From positions 1 through 29,903 of the forward strand of contig CAKSBI010000029.1 in NCBI GenBank assembly GCA_934437985.1: DNA of 29,903 nucleotides. The letters run 5' to 3'. This DNA is from an uncultured Lachnospiraceae bacterium (GTDB taxonomy: Bacteria; Bacillota; Clostridia; Lachnospirales; Lachnospiraceae). The notes beneath the pieces were generated by a model. That model saw only the letters and a program-made list of their open reading frames with translations, was not told where the DNA came from and made no database searches. The stretch's first letter is position 1, and each line of letters starts with the position of its first letter. Positions 16,802 to 25,386 of this stretch are shown here, in pieces. Made by a program: the position numbers and the translations under genes.

Positions 16802-17533
16802 TCAGGTCAAATATTCTCTTATAACATCTTCAAGTATTCTCTCGTCCTCGTCTGACGACTCTATTACGGCCTCTTTCTGTCCGGAATCCTCACATTCTGC
16901 CCCACTCTGCATATTGTTCAGGCTATTCATCAATTCTATCATGCCTTCATCAATATCATCAAGCAATCTGGCCTTTTCGATTACTGAGGAATCATATTCA
17001 CCACATTCCAGCCTTGGTTTCATATAATTTTCAATATGATCACATATATTCGTATGAAGCTGCGACCTTAAGACAGTCAGGTCAAATAATGCATCTGATA
17101 CAGTAATAATACCGGCAGACAGAAGTCCTTCCAGTACGTACCTGATAAGCTCACTTTGCTGCTCGCTATGATAATAGGCACGAAACGCACATAATGTACA
17201 AGACACAAGACACAGAATCACTGAAACAATCTCCATGGTTTCCCATGTAGACGACCTGATTCCAAACAACTTTACTTCATACATATATTTATCTACAAAA
17301 ACGCTTACATTATTCACAGGATATGATTTTTCATACTCATATATAAACTTATCCGTGATGCGGCGTATGAATCTTCTGCTGTAACCATTACCCTTTTCCT
17401 TATCCGGAGAAGATGCTGCTTTTATAAGTCTTCTATATAACAGTAATAAAGCAATCCTTACCAGTACACTTACACCGCAGATTACAACAACTATATTAAA
17501 GATTACATTTCCCTCAAATAATTTATCTATCAT
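16802..17533 (-). CDS. Uncharacterised membrane protein
   Basis: I do not recognise this 243-aa protein. It has a hydrophobic segment at about 11-34, then a basic stretch, and two more hydrophobic segments at about 99-120 and 132-155. The C-terminal part (about 160-243) is soluble and strongly acidic, with SSDEDERILEDVIREYL at the end. No catalytic motif is visible. AGGAGGGG lies 6 nt before the ATG. It is placed between murG and pgi on the same strand, which could mean a cell-envelope role, but that is position only. Confidence 0.75.
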   Translation of the reverse strand: MIDKLFEGNVIFNIVVVICGVSVLVRIALLLLYRRLIKAASSPDKEKGNGYSRRFIRRITDKFIYEYEKSYPVNNVSVFVDKYMYEVKLFGIRSSTWETMEIVSVILCLVSCTLCAFRAYYHSEQQSELIRYVLEGLLSAGIITVSDALFDLTVLRSQLHTNICDHIENYMKPRLECGEYDSSVIEKARLLDDIDEGMIELMNSLNNMQSGAECEDSGQKEAVIESSDEDERILEDVIREYLT

Positions 17534-17588
17534 ATTAACCCCTCCTCATCATGATACTCTAATTTTAATACCACGAGCGGAGGATTTC

Positions 17589-17614
17589 CAGTATTTTCCA
17601 TCGATAAAATACTG
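17589..17614. repeat. Hairpin between murG and the membrane-protein gene
   Basis: CAGTATTTT (17589-17597) and AAAATACTG (17606-17614) form a perfect 9-bp stem with loop CCATCGAT. No U-tract follows on the minus strand; it could mark a processing site or partial terminator after murG. Confidence 0.45.
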
Positions 17615-17632
17615 CTTTATATGACACATTTC

Positions 17633-18703
17633 TTATTTTTGTTTTATATTCTGATCAATTATATCAGCAATCAGTTTAACAGCATCGTCCCCGGCATTAT
17701 CTGACATAGCTGCTATATACTGCTGCCTGTTATCATATAGTTCATCAACAGCTGTAATAAGGCTGTATGTTGACAGTTCTTCTTCACTAAGCACAACACT
17801 ATATCCCTGGTTCTCAAAGGAACGCGCATTAAGCACCTGGTCACCACGGCTGACTGCTGCTGACAACGGAATGAGAATATTCGGCTTCTTCAATGCCAGA
17901 AGCTCGCATATTGCATTAGCCCCTGCCCTTGATACAACAATATCAGCTGCCGCAAACATATCACTAAGCTCGCTCTTAACATACTCATACTGTACATAGC
18001 CTTCCGTATCATTAAGTGAAGGGTCAAGCTTGCCTGCCCCACACAGGTGAATTACCTGATATCTGGTAAGTAACTGTGGCAACGCCTCTCTTACCGCAGT
18101 ATTAACAGAGGCAGCACCAAGGCTTCCCCCAATTACAAGCAGTACAGGCTTATTAGCTGTAAATCCACAATAATCAAGCCCTGCAATCTTATTACCTGCA
18201 AATAATTCCTTCCTTATAGGCGTTCCTGTTATTATGGCTTTACCACCAGGTATTGATTTGGCTGCCTCCGGAAAATTAGTGCATACCTTTTTAGCATGTG
18301 GAATACATATACGGTTTGCAAGTCCCGGAGTCATATCGGACTCATGTATTACACACGGAACATGCCTCTTATCTGCTGCCAGGACAACCGGCACAGTAAC
18401 AAATCCACCTTTTGAAAAAACAATATCCGGCTTTAACTTCCTGATAATAGCCTTTGCTTCGGAATAACCTTTAACAATTCTGACCGGATCAGTAAAATTT
18501 TTCAGGTCAAAATATCTTCTGAGTTTACCTGAAGATATACCGTAATAAGGAATTCCACATTCTTCAATCAGTTTTTTCTCAATTCCATTCTTAGAACCAA
18601 TATAGTATATTGAATAATCTCTCTTCTGAAGCTCCGGAATAAGTGCTATATTAGGAGTAACATGTCCGGCCGTTCCTCCCCCTGTCAAAATTATCTTTTT
18701 CAA
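17633..18703 (-). CDS. murG: MurG, lipid II-forming N-acetylglucosaminyltransferase
   Basis: Adds GlcNAc to lipid I at the inner face of the membrane, giving lipid II for peptidoglycan. The 356-aa protein has the two-domain GT-B layout: the N-terminal glycine-rich loop GGGTAGHVTPNIAL (8-21), GGFVTVPVVLAA, HESDMTPGLANR, then GGSLGAASVN in the C-terminal domain, and the donor-binding region SRAGANAICELLALKKPNILIPL split here around ELLA. It starts at TTG 18703 with AGGGG upstream. The HIT gene ends 18 nt before, pointing to one operon with the rhomboid, flavodoxin-SCP2 and HIT genes. No other mur or division gene is adjacent. Confidence 0.96.
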   Translation of the reverse strand: MKKIILTGGGTAGHVTPNIALIPELQKRDYSIYYIGSKNGIEKKLIEECGIPYYGISSGKLRRYFDLKNFTDPVRIVKGYSEAKAIIRKLKPDIVFSKGGFVTVPVVLAADKRHVPCVIHESDMTPGLANRICIPHAKKVCTNFPEAAKSIPGGKAIITGTPIRKELFAGNKIAGLDYCGFTANKPVLLVIGGSLGAASVNTAVREALPQLLTRYQVIHLCGAGKLDPSLNDTEGYVQYEYVKSELSDMFAAADIVVSRAGANAICELLALKKPNILIPLSAAVSRGDQVLNARSFENQGYSVVLSEEELSTYSLITAVDELYDNRQQYIAAMSDNAGDDAVKLIADIIDQNIKQK

Positions 18704-18721
18704 TATTCTCTACCCCTGCAT

Positions 18722-19135
18722 TTACTTACTTAATTCGTTATATACACTATCTATATCAATATCCTCATGCTGAGTCCACTTAATCCTGATATTATCATTC
18801 TCATATCTCGGAATTACATGGACATGAAAGTGGAACACAGTCTGACCGGCAGCCTCTCCATTATTCTGTAAAATATTAACTCCATCACATCCAAACACAT
18901 TCTTAACCTTAGATGCGATCTTTTTTGCAACAAGCATTATTCCTGAAGCATCCTCATCACTTATCTCAAATATGTTATCAGCGTGATTCTTAGGCAGGAT
19001 TATCACATGTCCCTTTGAAGCTGGCGATATATCAAGAATTGCTCTGAAATCATCATCCTCATATACCGTTTTTGAAGGAATCTCCCCGGCAGCTATCTTG
19101 CAAAATACACACCCCTCGACAACCTTTTTACTCAT
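18722..19135 (-). CDS. HIT-family (histidine triad) nucleotide-binding protein
   Basis: A 137-aa HINT-type purine nucleoside phosphoramidase or related nucleotide hydrolase. The histidine triad is H102-F-H104-V-H106 (FHFHVHVIP). C9 and C12 (GCVFC) with H51 (LPKNHADNI) match the zinc site seen in many bacterial members. The GHVIILPKNHA segment is typical. AGGAGGG lies about 10 nt before the ATG. Its position in a run with murG and a flavodoxin-like protein does not reveal the physiological substrate. Confidence 0.93.
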   Translation of the reverse strand: MSKKVVEGCVFCKIAAGEIPSKTVYEDDDFRAILDISPASKGHVIILPKNHADNIFEISDEDASGIMLVAKKIASKVKNVFGCDGVNILQNNGEAAGQTVFHFHVHVIPRYENDNIRIKWTQHEDIDIDSVYNELSK

Positions 19136-19155
19136 ATCAGTATACCCTCCTGTTA

Positions 19156-20142
19156 TTAAAATCTAAAGCAGGCATCCAGAAGCCTTAGAATATTGAAATT
19201 ACCCTTTGCAGTTAATTCCCCTGTCATAAATGCCTCCTGGAATGAATGCCCATTTTCAATTATTTTATCAAAAACAGCCGATGTCATCTTAACAATTACA
19301 TCAACATCCGCCGCATTCCCATACACACATTCAAGTCTGCCATCTGATATCTTTACATGAAGCTCCTTAGAAAGATCAGTCAGTACAATAAGATAATCTG
19401 CATTATTAACATCCGCTGAACCTATGTATGCATTCTTCAGCCTGTCAATATAGTTCCCTTCCTCAGTATCTTCACCAAGCATTCCCTTAAACATCATTGT
19501 CAGTTCTTCAATATCTTCCTTTTGTTTTTTTACATATTGGTCATTCGATACATATTCTGACAGCTGTTCGCTCTCCTGCGGTGTCAGCTTTAAAGCCTTT
19601 GCCTTAGATACTTTCTTACTGACTTCGTCAGCACTGTTAGGCATTGCTGCAGATCTCTGGCTTATGCTGCGGTAAAAATTTTCCGTCATCTTTTCTATCT
19701 GCCTGCTTATACCTGAATTAGTCTCAAATGCCACATGGTCTTCAACATATGCACATAAACCGGTAACAGGTATTCCTCCAAGCAGTTCCCATGCTTTGAT
19801 CAATGTACATTCAGCATCACGTTCACCATATGTAGAAGCAATTACTATCGGCATCATATACTTCGTACTGATCTCCTCTTTGTCACCATATAACCAGCAT
19901 GCATCAAGAAATTGCTGCATTAGTCCACCTATACCAAACCATTCAACATGCGCTGCAAGAATGACCCCATCAACCCCTTTAGCTGTCTTAGGTAATGAAG
20001 CTATGCTTTTTTTCTGCTCATACAGGTTATATACCTCAACATCAACCCTTAACTCTTTAAGAACCTCTGCTGCTTTATTAATGACATATATAGTTGAATC
20101 CTCTATCAAGCCACGTCCACCATAATATATATTAACACGCAT
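19156..20142 (-). CDS. Flavodoxin-like (FMN reductase type) protein fused to an SCP2 domain
   Basis: The 328-aa protein joins two modules. Residues 1 to about 170 look like the flavodoxin/NADPH-dependent FMN reductase fold: MRVNIYYGGRGLIEDST at the phosphate loop, GVDGVILAAHVEWFGIGGLMQQFLDACW in two parts, then PIVIASTYGERDAE. A charged, helical linker covers about 175-215. Residues about 220-328 match the SCP2 sterol-carrier fold, with LHVKISDGRLECVYG and the end DKIIENGHSFQEAFMTGE followed by LTAKGN. SCP2 folds form a hydrophobic pocket. The combined activity is unknown; a flavin-dependent reaction on a lipid-like ligand is speculation. It lies 2 nt after the rhomboid gene. Confidence 0.75.
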   Translation of the reverse strand: MRVNIYYGGRGLIEDSTIYVINKAAEVLKELRVDVEVYNLYEQKKSIASLPKTAKGVDGVILAAHVEWFGIGGLMQQFLDACWLYGDKEEISTKYMMPIVIASTYGERDAECTLIKAWELLGGIPVTGLCAYVEDHVAFETNSGISRQIEKMTENFYRSISQRSAAMPNSADEVSKKVSKAKALKLTPQESEQLSEYVSNDQYVKKQKEDIEELTMMFKGMLGEDTEEGNYIDRLKNAYIGSADVNNADYLIVLTDLSKELHVKISDGRLECVYGNAADVDVIVKMTSAVFDKIIENGHSFQEAFMTGELTAKGNFNILRLLDACFRF

Positions 20143-20144
20143 AC

Positions 20145-21203
20145 CTACATGTCTCCCTTCAAAGACTGTTCCATTCTTTTTCTACCAAATATATATATAA
20201 CAAGCATTAATGCCGAGCCAATAATAAATCCCGATACATGTGCCACATTATCGACTTCCGGGTTCTGTGCCCCGCTATATAACGTTAATATGAGAAAAAT
20301 TATTATTCTTCTATAGCTTATGTCCTTAAGCCTACCCTTAAAAATAACTATCAACGTAAACAAGGCCCCTATAATCCCAAAGATTGCCCCGGAAGCACCT
20401 GCAGAAACACATTGCTCACCTAATATATTATACCATATAACCGATACTATTCCTGATGCAAAACCTGAAATCATATATATAATCAAATACTGTAATTTAC
20501 CAATAATGTTCTCAAGATGGTATCCAAGCACGATAAACACAAACATATTATTTACCAGATGCTCCACTCCAAAATGCATAAAAAAATGTGTAAACAGTCT
20601 GTAATACTGTCCTTCGGCAAATACCTCTGAATACTCAAGTGCACCATGATCCAACATATACCCTGAATCCAGTGTAGAACCTCCAGCCTCCAGAATTATA
20701 AATACAAGTATATTAATAAATACAATAACGGCAGTAATAACAGGAAAGCACTTCTTTTCTCTGTTCATCATACGGCTGCCTTCAGCAACAGAAAAGTCAC
20801 GACCATCAAGCGAATTCTCCACAATATCACGTACATTAAGAAATCCGACCGGCTGCGACTCATACACCATAAGCCTGCTCTCACACATATCAATAATCCA
20901 ATATGGGAAAAGCGTATTAATTACCCCTTGTGCGTCACCGCCATATGTTACTATAAGCTGCAATACATATACGCTGACAACTTCAGGATTGACCGATAAC
21001 AGCTTCTGCCTGACAGTATCTGCTGCCTGCATTGTAAGCTCAGCAGTAATCCCACTTTCCACTGCAACAATCGGAATCAGGTATAATTCATTATTAATGA
21101 TCATATTCATTACATCGATAAATCCACCCTCAGTACTAACACGTACGGTATTGTATCCCATCATATGAAAGTTGCCATATAGTAACGATAAAGTTCTGTC
21201 CAA
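20145..21203 (-). CDS. Rhomboid-family intramembrane serine protease
   Basis: A 352-aa membrane protease. The rhomboid core (about 152-345) has six or seven hydrophobic segments, HFFMHFGVEHLVNNM with H215 and N218/N219 (oxyanion region), the catalytic serine S271 in SAGASGAIFG and the catalytic histidine H322 in NVAHVSGFIIG. Residues 1 to about 150 are a soluble N-terminal part with Val/Ile-rich strands, not recognised, probably a cytosolic regulatory domain. The start is TTG at 21203, with AGAGG 9 nt upstream. It is the first gene after the promoter at 21236-21264 and leads an operon with the flavodoxin-SCP2, HIT and murG genes. Substrates are unknown. Confidence 0.92.
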   Translation of the reverse strand: MDRTLSLLYGNFHMMGYNTVRVSTEGGFIDVMNMIINNELYLIPIVAVESGITAELTMQAADTVRQKLLSVNPEVVSVYVLQLIVTYGGDAQGVINTLFPYWIIDMCESRLMVYESQPVGFLNVRDIVENSLDGRDFSVAEGSRMMNREKKCFPVITAVIVFINILVFIILEAGGSTLDSGYMLDHGALEYSEVFAEGQYYRLFTHFFMHFGVEHLVNNMFVFIVLGYHLENIIGKLQYLIIYMISGFASGIVSVIWYNILGEQCVSAGASGAIFGIIGALFTLIVIFKGRLKDISYRRIIIFLILTLYSGAQNPEVDNVAHVSGFIIGSALMLVIYIFGRKRMEQSLKGDM

Positions 21204-21235
21204 ATCCGGTAACCTCTTCTTAATATTATCGTTTT

Positions 21236-21264
21236 ATTATAACAAAATTTGTATAGGATTGCAA
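21236..21264 (-). promoter_or_regulatory. SigA-type promoter of the rhomboid-murG operon
   Basis: Minus strand TTGCAA (21259-21264), 17 nt, TATAAT (21236-21241). It begins 20 nt after the last tad-operon gene, so the two operons are separate units without a visible terminator between them. Confidence 0.6.
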
Positions 21265-21283
21265 CTTGACTTCTCCATTTTGA

Positions 21284-21742
21284 TTAATAAAAGCATATTC
21301 CATACATCCTGTAATACATCAGAACAATAAAAAATACAACTACAACAAACAATGCATTCCAGATTGTAACAAATCTGTGTGATTTTTCTATTCTTTTTTT
21401 GTAGTTTTTTACCATATTAAGACATTCCCTGCTTCCATTATTCCTGTACATATATATAACATTCTCTGCAAGTGCTTTCTCATCACTTCCGGCATATCGA
21501 AGCGATGCCCTCATACATTCAAATAACCACCACGGTGTATAAGCTGTATTCATGGCACGGCCTACAGGCAGATATACTTTTTCACTGCGGATGTCATATT
21601 TTATATATTCCATATGAAATATGACACCTTCATCCCGGCTATTTTCAATACATTCAAGCACTGCAATATATATATTAAGCAGGTCCGTTATTAAAGGTCT
21701 GTTGTTTTCCATATATACGCTAAGGGGAAACACCTTATCCAT
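21284..21742 (-). CDS. Uncharacterised protein with one C-terminal membrane segment, last gene of the tad operon
   Basis: The 152-aa product is not recognised with confidence. A soluble part (1 to about 120) is followed by a basic stretch KNYKKRIEKSHR and one hydrophobic segment (about 125-147) near the end, so it is probably tail-anchored with the bulk in the cytoplasm. The segment HMEYIKYDIRSEKVYLPVG recalls loosely the N-terminal domain (DUF6382) of FHA proteins found at tad loci, but no FHA domain follows. I chose ATG 21742, which overlaps the upstream stop as ATGGATAA with AAGGAG further upstream; a TTG at 21754 is an alternative. The overlap implies translational coupling to the preceding pseudopilin. 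Confidence 0.65.
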   Translation of the reverse strand: MDKVFPLSVYMENNRPLITDLLNIYIAVLECIENSRDEGVIFHMEYIKYDIRSEKVYLPVGRAMNTAYTPWWLFECMRASLRYAGSDEKALAENVIYMYRNNGSRECLNMVKNYKKRIEKSHRFVTIWNALFVVVVFFIVLMYYRMYGICFY

Positions 21743-22187
21743 CTTGCAACACAATTCTCCTTACATTCTTACAAGCGTCTATCTTACTTTGTTTAAAGCT
21801 GATATGGCAGTTACTTAGCTGCTTTGGGCCAACTCTACTCGTCAGCATCCCTTTTATTATTACTTTTTTCCTTTTATTCTCAACATCAATATAGTCAATA
21901 TGGCAGATAAGCATCTTCCTCTGCAGGCTTTTTACGTCAACGCCGTATCCATCTGCTTCTCCATCCGAAAAAATGTCACTGCAAAGTTTTTCTGAATATC
22001 TGCGAAGCTCTATATACACGACTCCCCGGTCATGCCCAACCATTATCGCGCACAGCAAAGCTATTGTAATCATAAGTATAACCGGAACAATATATGCTGC
22101 CTCAACAGTGACTGTTCCTTTCCTGTAAAAAGCATTTATAAAAACCACCCCCCCGCACATACACATAACCACGCCGGTATTACACAT
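21735..22187 (-). CDS. TadE-like pseudopilin (second)
   Basis: A minor pilin-like protein of the tad system, 150 aa at most. The basic leader FYRKG (20-24) is followed by TVTVEAAYIVPVILMITIA: cleavage after G24 would put E29 at +5, the class III prepilin pattern, ahead of one hydrophobic helix. The rest is soluble with IELRRYSEKLCSDIF and a C-terminal strand-rich part. The start is uncertain: neither ATG 22187 nor ATG 22166 has a good ribosome binding site and both overlap the preceding peptidase gene (ending 22136); a GTG near 22148 is also possible. It is probably processed by one of the two prepilin peptidases of the operon. Confidence 0.75.
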   Translation of the reverse strand: MCNTGVVMCMCGGVVFINAFYRKGTVTVEAAYIVPVILMITIALLCAIMVGHDRGVVYIELRRYSEKLCSDIFSDGEADGYGVDVKSLQRKMLICHIDYIDVENKRKKVIIKGMLTSRVGPKQLSNCHISFKQSKIDACKNVRRIVLQDG

Positions 22188-22573
22188 GGAATAAATGGTA
22201 TTGCAAGCCTGCCTGCACTGTATCTCTTAATTATAAGCTTATACAGTATGGCAATCCATGCTATAACAAAGCTGAAAAGAACAATCACAGCATTTGCATA
22301 AAATCCTTCACATACACCGACAAAACATACTATAATTCCATCAGCAAAACCTAATACTCCTTTTCTAATTACTGATATGCACAGCATTACAATTCCGGGA
22401 GATATTGAAAGCGCAATACCGGCAATGGTTTCTTCATGGCACAGCAGCTTTACAGCAACGATAATTACCATAGCAATTAACGGAACGATAACATTGATCA
22501 TCCTAAACCTCAAATCCTGTATTGCACAAATAAGCAATAACATTCCACATATTACACTTATAATATGCTGCAT
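22136..22573 (-). CDS. Second A24 (TadV/CpaA-type) prepilin peptidase, variant GFAD motif
   Basis: A 145-aa polytopic membrane protein with the compact TadV/CpaA layout. The first catalytic aspartate is D20 in CAIQDLRFRMIN. The second motif, normally GxGD, reads GFAD (75-78) with D78 present but glycine replaced by alanine. Both aspartates are kept, so activity is possible. GAGGAGAA directly precedes the ATG, 6 nt after the upstream TadE stop. A canonical A24 peptidase is encoded at the other end of the same operon (29236-29784), so this one may process a subset of substrates such as the TadE-like proteins encoded on both sides of it. Confidence 0.8.
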   Translation of the reverse strand: MQHIISVICGMLLLICAIQDLRFRMINVIVPLIAMVIIVAVKLLCHEETIAGIALSISPGIVMLCISVIRKGVLGFADGIIVCFVGVCEGFYANAVIVLFSFVIAWIAILYKLIIKRYSAGRLAIPFIPCVIPAWLCVCAGGWFL

Positions 22574-22579
22574 TTCTCC

Positions 22580-23212
22580 TCACCTGCCTTTACCACATTT
22601 ACTGCATGCCCTCATATGCCCTGATTCTGATATTCTTATTGACAGAATTTCATGGTCTATGCGTGTACAATCCGCACGGCTGTGAAATCTTTCACCATAA
22701 TCAGTTATATAAACACTGTTACCGATATTTTCAATGTTACGGCAGCACACTTCACATGCCTTATACCTGCTGCCCGACTTATTCCGTCTGTAAGTGATGT
22801 CGCTATAGTTTACTTTGTCAGTAGTGACACTAATGTAACTGCATGCAATGTCATAATGGTATACTTTTCCACTTTTAGTGACATATACAATAGGATCTTC
22901 ATTCTCATCTGTCAGGCCTGTCACACCCACAAATGGTCTTATCACAACCTTTTGGACTATATTCACCGGTATAAAATCCGCCTTATATATCCTGGGTATT
23001 ACAATATCATTTACAGAGTCATCACCTTTACCGCAGTCAACAACCGGATACCCCGCAGCAGCCATTCGTGCCTTAGACACAATATCCGACTGAACAAGAG
23101 CAGCACGTTGAAACCACATAATAACGTATATAAAAAACAATATTGCAATTATAAATACAGGACAGATCAATGCTGCTTCAACAGTCAGAGACCCCTGGCT
23201 TCGTCTTCTCAT
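22580..23212 (-). CDS. TadE-like pseudopilin with two His/Cys repeats
   Basis: A 210-aa protein. The leader MRRRSQG (1-7) is followed by SLTVEAALICPVF: cleavage after G7 puts E12 at +5, as in class III prepilins, and one hydrophobic helix follows to about 34. The C-terminal half carries two related units: VYVTKSGKVYHYDIAC (109-124) with CEVC (153-156), and VYITDYGERFHSRADC (167-182) with CSKC (203-206). Each has H-x4-C then CxxC, a pattern seen in small putative metal-binding modules of secreted proteins. Start 23212 has AGAGAGGT upstream and overlaps as ATGA with the reading frame that precedes it; ATG 23239 is less likely. Confidence 0.82.
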   Translation of the reverse strand: MRRRSQGSLTVEAALICPVFIIAILFFIYVIMWFQRAALVQSDIVSKARMAAAGYPVVDCGKGDDSVNDIVIPRIYKADFIPVNIVQKVVIRPFVGVTGLTDENEDPIVYVTKSGKVYHYDIACSYISVTTDKVNYSDITYRRNKSGSRYKACEVCCRNIENIGNSVYITDYGERFHSRADCTRIDHEILSIRISESGHMRACSKCGKGR

Positions 23213-23397
23213 ATGCACCTCTCTTTCAAATCCGGACACATGCAGACAGGAACTATTCTCTTTTCTATGGCTGGTTTAATGGTTGAAAATTCTACAAATT
23301 TGTCCCTCATCTGGATATGTCTTTCTAATTCATTGTCAACAGTTACTATTACAGTTCCTGCCTGAATGTATCCGGATTCCGTCTTCTTGTCTTCCCA
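23209..23397 (-). pseudogene. 62-codon open frame after an in-frame amber codon of the DUF5702 gene
   Basis: Directly after the TAG (23398-23400) that ends the 662-aa gene, the same frame stays open for 62 codons (WEDKKTESGYIQAGTVIVTV, then DNELERHIQMRDKF...). It stops at a TGA forming an ATGA overlap with the next start codon, as real neighbours do in this operon (27136-27139). No ATG, GTG or TTG exists in frame before codon 30. It may be the severed C-terminus of the DUF5702 protein through a nonsense change, a read-through extension, or chance. Confidence 0.45.
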
Positions 23398-25386
23398 CTA
23401 TTTGTACATGTATCCACTTTTTGCAACATAATAAAATGGTTTTTCACATATGAGCTCCATATCCGCCCCACAGACTGCGTTTTGAAATGAAAACAGACTG
23501 TCATGATTCTTTTTCATATTGTATTGGATAATATCCATACTCCTATATACTCTTTTTTTCACGGATGTTCCCAGGAGGAAAAAATTGATATATTCATCAT
23601 ACGACATTCCCTTTTTACTTTTATAATCATTAATCTTATTGCGCATATTCTCCTTACTGAACAAAACCAGTTCGTTAAATTCTACGTTCAGGTTGTTTCT
23701 GTTTTTTACCATGGGGATGCTTTTTCCTGACAGTACGGCACCTGTATCAATACATGCATCCTGATACGCCCATGCTGCAAGGATAAGATACTGGACACAC
23801 CTCACTACAGCATCAAGTCCTGTAAATCCAACAATTGATGCTGCTGCCACATATGCCTTTTGCCGTGAAGCATCATCCGCTGCAAGATATACAAATGAAG
23901 TTCCCATTCTGATCATCAGAATCCTGTAAACCACAGCTTTAAGGTTATCCCTGTCTGATACACCTGCATTAATGATGTACTCTTTTTCATAATCAAGCAC
24001 ATGTGCATTTTTCTTATCATTCTCCCTGTTATCTGCATTATCACTGCAGACATACTCCGAAAAAAATCTGTCAATATACATTTGTATATATAGGCTGTCT
24101 GCCGAATCATTTTTATCCTGGTCAGGTAAACATTTATCTAACGTTCCGGCTAACCCTTCAATATCTTCAAAATCAATACCTGATATTTTCTTTTCCTTTT
24201 CCGGGGCAAGCTGTTCATACACACCGGCGACCACAATATGCTTTTTTGAAATACTATCTTTATTCTGAATTAAATATGTAATTATATCATTGACATCGCC
24301 ATCTGTTTCAGTTGCCGGATTATCAGTCCTTTTCAGATTAAGTGTGCTGTAATCAAAAGCCATATCTTTCACATGATATCTTTTAAGAAGCTTAATATAT
24401 TCCGTTGTAAGTGCATATATATCCTGCCAGTCACTAACACTCTCCGGTTTTTTTATATCCTTAAGGCGTAACACGGCTTCAAGTATGGGGATATTAGCTG
24501 CAAGTCCCTTTTCAATAGCCTGTGGATTACATATGCCGCCTTTAAGTTTTCCTATTGTGCCGGCAGTATTCTTTGCCTTTACCGTGATTTCATACACCCT
24601 TTTAACCCTGTTACACCACTGCATGGTTTTTCTTTCGGAATACGTTACCTTTTTCCCCGCAATTGCTTTTTTAGCCCTGCTATTAAGCCTGACCAGGTAC
24701 TCTGTCATATCAAATGAGTTATCCTTAACAGCATTCCATATATCCGGATTATCAATTCCTGCATTGGCAGAAGTAACCTTTCCAGCCAGTCCACACTTGG
24801 CATATTCCCTGCTGCACTTTATCTTTCCACCGGACACCGTTACTCCCTCAACAAGCCTTAACAGTTCAAGCACTTTCTTTTCCTGCTTAGCTTCATCAAT
24901 ATCTTCCTTAACCCTTTTCCTGCATTCATTAATCTTGTCATTATTGCCGGAAACATTCGTATTTTTATATTCTTCCGTAAATTTATTAACCTTATCCTGT
25001 GCAAATGTATCCTTAATAACAGCACGCATCTGATGCCTGACATTAGCCGCTTCATCATCAGTTGCATAATACATTTTTGTAATATCAAGTCCTCCCGTTT
25101 CAAAGCTTAATAATCTTGTTATTCCGCTTTGATTCTTAGTAACATAACCCATAATATCCGCACTAAGCTTTTCTTCACTGTCTGCAATGTAATAATACAT
25201 CCCATATTCATTAAGCAGAGGCCTGTAATATTTTCCAAACACAGACTCCTGTGATACATTTAATGAAATAAGCGAATTCATCTTTTCGGATTCATACCTT
25301 AAAACTGATATAACAGATGTAACAAGAATTATTAACACAGAAAATATAAGAACAAAATATACCGAAACGCTGCCTCTGTTATTCAC
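23398..25386 (-). CDS. DUF5702/TadG-like tad-operon surface protein
   Basis: A 662-aa protein beginning GSVSVYFVLIFSVLIILV, a hydrophobic N-terminal helix like that of TadG/TadE proteins, probably anchoring a large extracytoplasmic part. The remainder is long, charged and helical (for example residues 120-190), with a hydrophobic patch near AASIVGFTGLDAVV and no catalytic motif that I can see. Assignment to the DUF5702 group rests on size, N-terminus and place between Flp and TadE. The start is GTG 25386, overlapping the Flp stop by 8 nt, with GGAGAG upstream. The gene ends in TAG after SGYMYK and the frame then continues for 62 codons, so the product may be truncated. Confidence 0.7.
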   Translation of the reverse strand: MNNRGSVSVYFVLIFSVLIILVTSVISVLRYESEKMNSLISLNVSQESVFGKYYRPLLNEYGMYYYIADSEEKLSADIMGYVTKNQSGITRLLSFETGGLDITKMYYATDDEAANVRHQMRAVIKDTFAQDKVNKFTEEYKNTNVSGNNDKINECRKRVKEDIDEAKQEKKVLELLRLVEGVTVSGGKIKCSREYAKCGLAGKVTSANAGIDNPDIWNAVKDNSFDMTEYLVRLNSRAKKAIAGKKVTYSERKTMQWCNRVKRVYEITVKAKNTAGTIGKLKGGICNPQAIEKGLAANIPILEAVLRLKDIKKPESVSDWQDIYALTTEYIKLLKRYHVKDMAFDYSTLNLKRTDNPATETDGDVNDIITYLIQNKDSISKKHIVVAGVYEQLAPEKEKKISGIDFEDIEGLAGTLDKCLPDQDKNDSADSLYIQMYIDRFFSEYVCSDNADNRENDKKNAHVLDYEKEYIINAGVSDRDNLKAVVYRILMIRMGTSFVYLAADDASRQKAYVAAASIVGFTGLDAVVRCVQYLILAAWAYQDACIDTGAVLSGKSIPMVKNRNNLNVEFNELVLFSKENMRNKINDYKSKKGMSYDEYINFFLLGTSVKKRVYRSMDIIQYNMKKNHDSLFSFQNAVCGADMELICEKPFYYVAKSGYMYK

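Noticed and set aside
22652..23365. Plus-strand open frame of 237 codons opposite the TadE-like gene
   Set aside because: It is antisense to a gene with clear pilin and CxxC motifs, lacks a ribosome binding site and its sequence shows no family resemblance.
24485..25033. Plus-strand open frame of 182 codons opposite the DUF5702 gene
   Set aside because: Leucine/serine-rich antisense shadow of a charged, helical protein on the minus strand; no ribosome binding site or motif.
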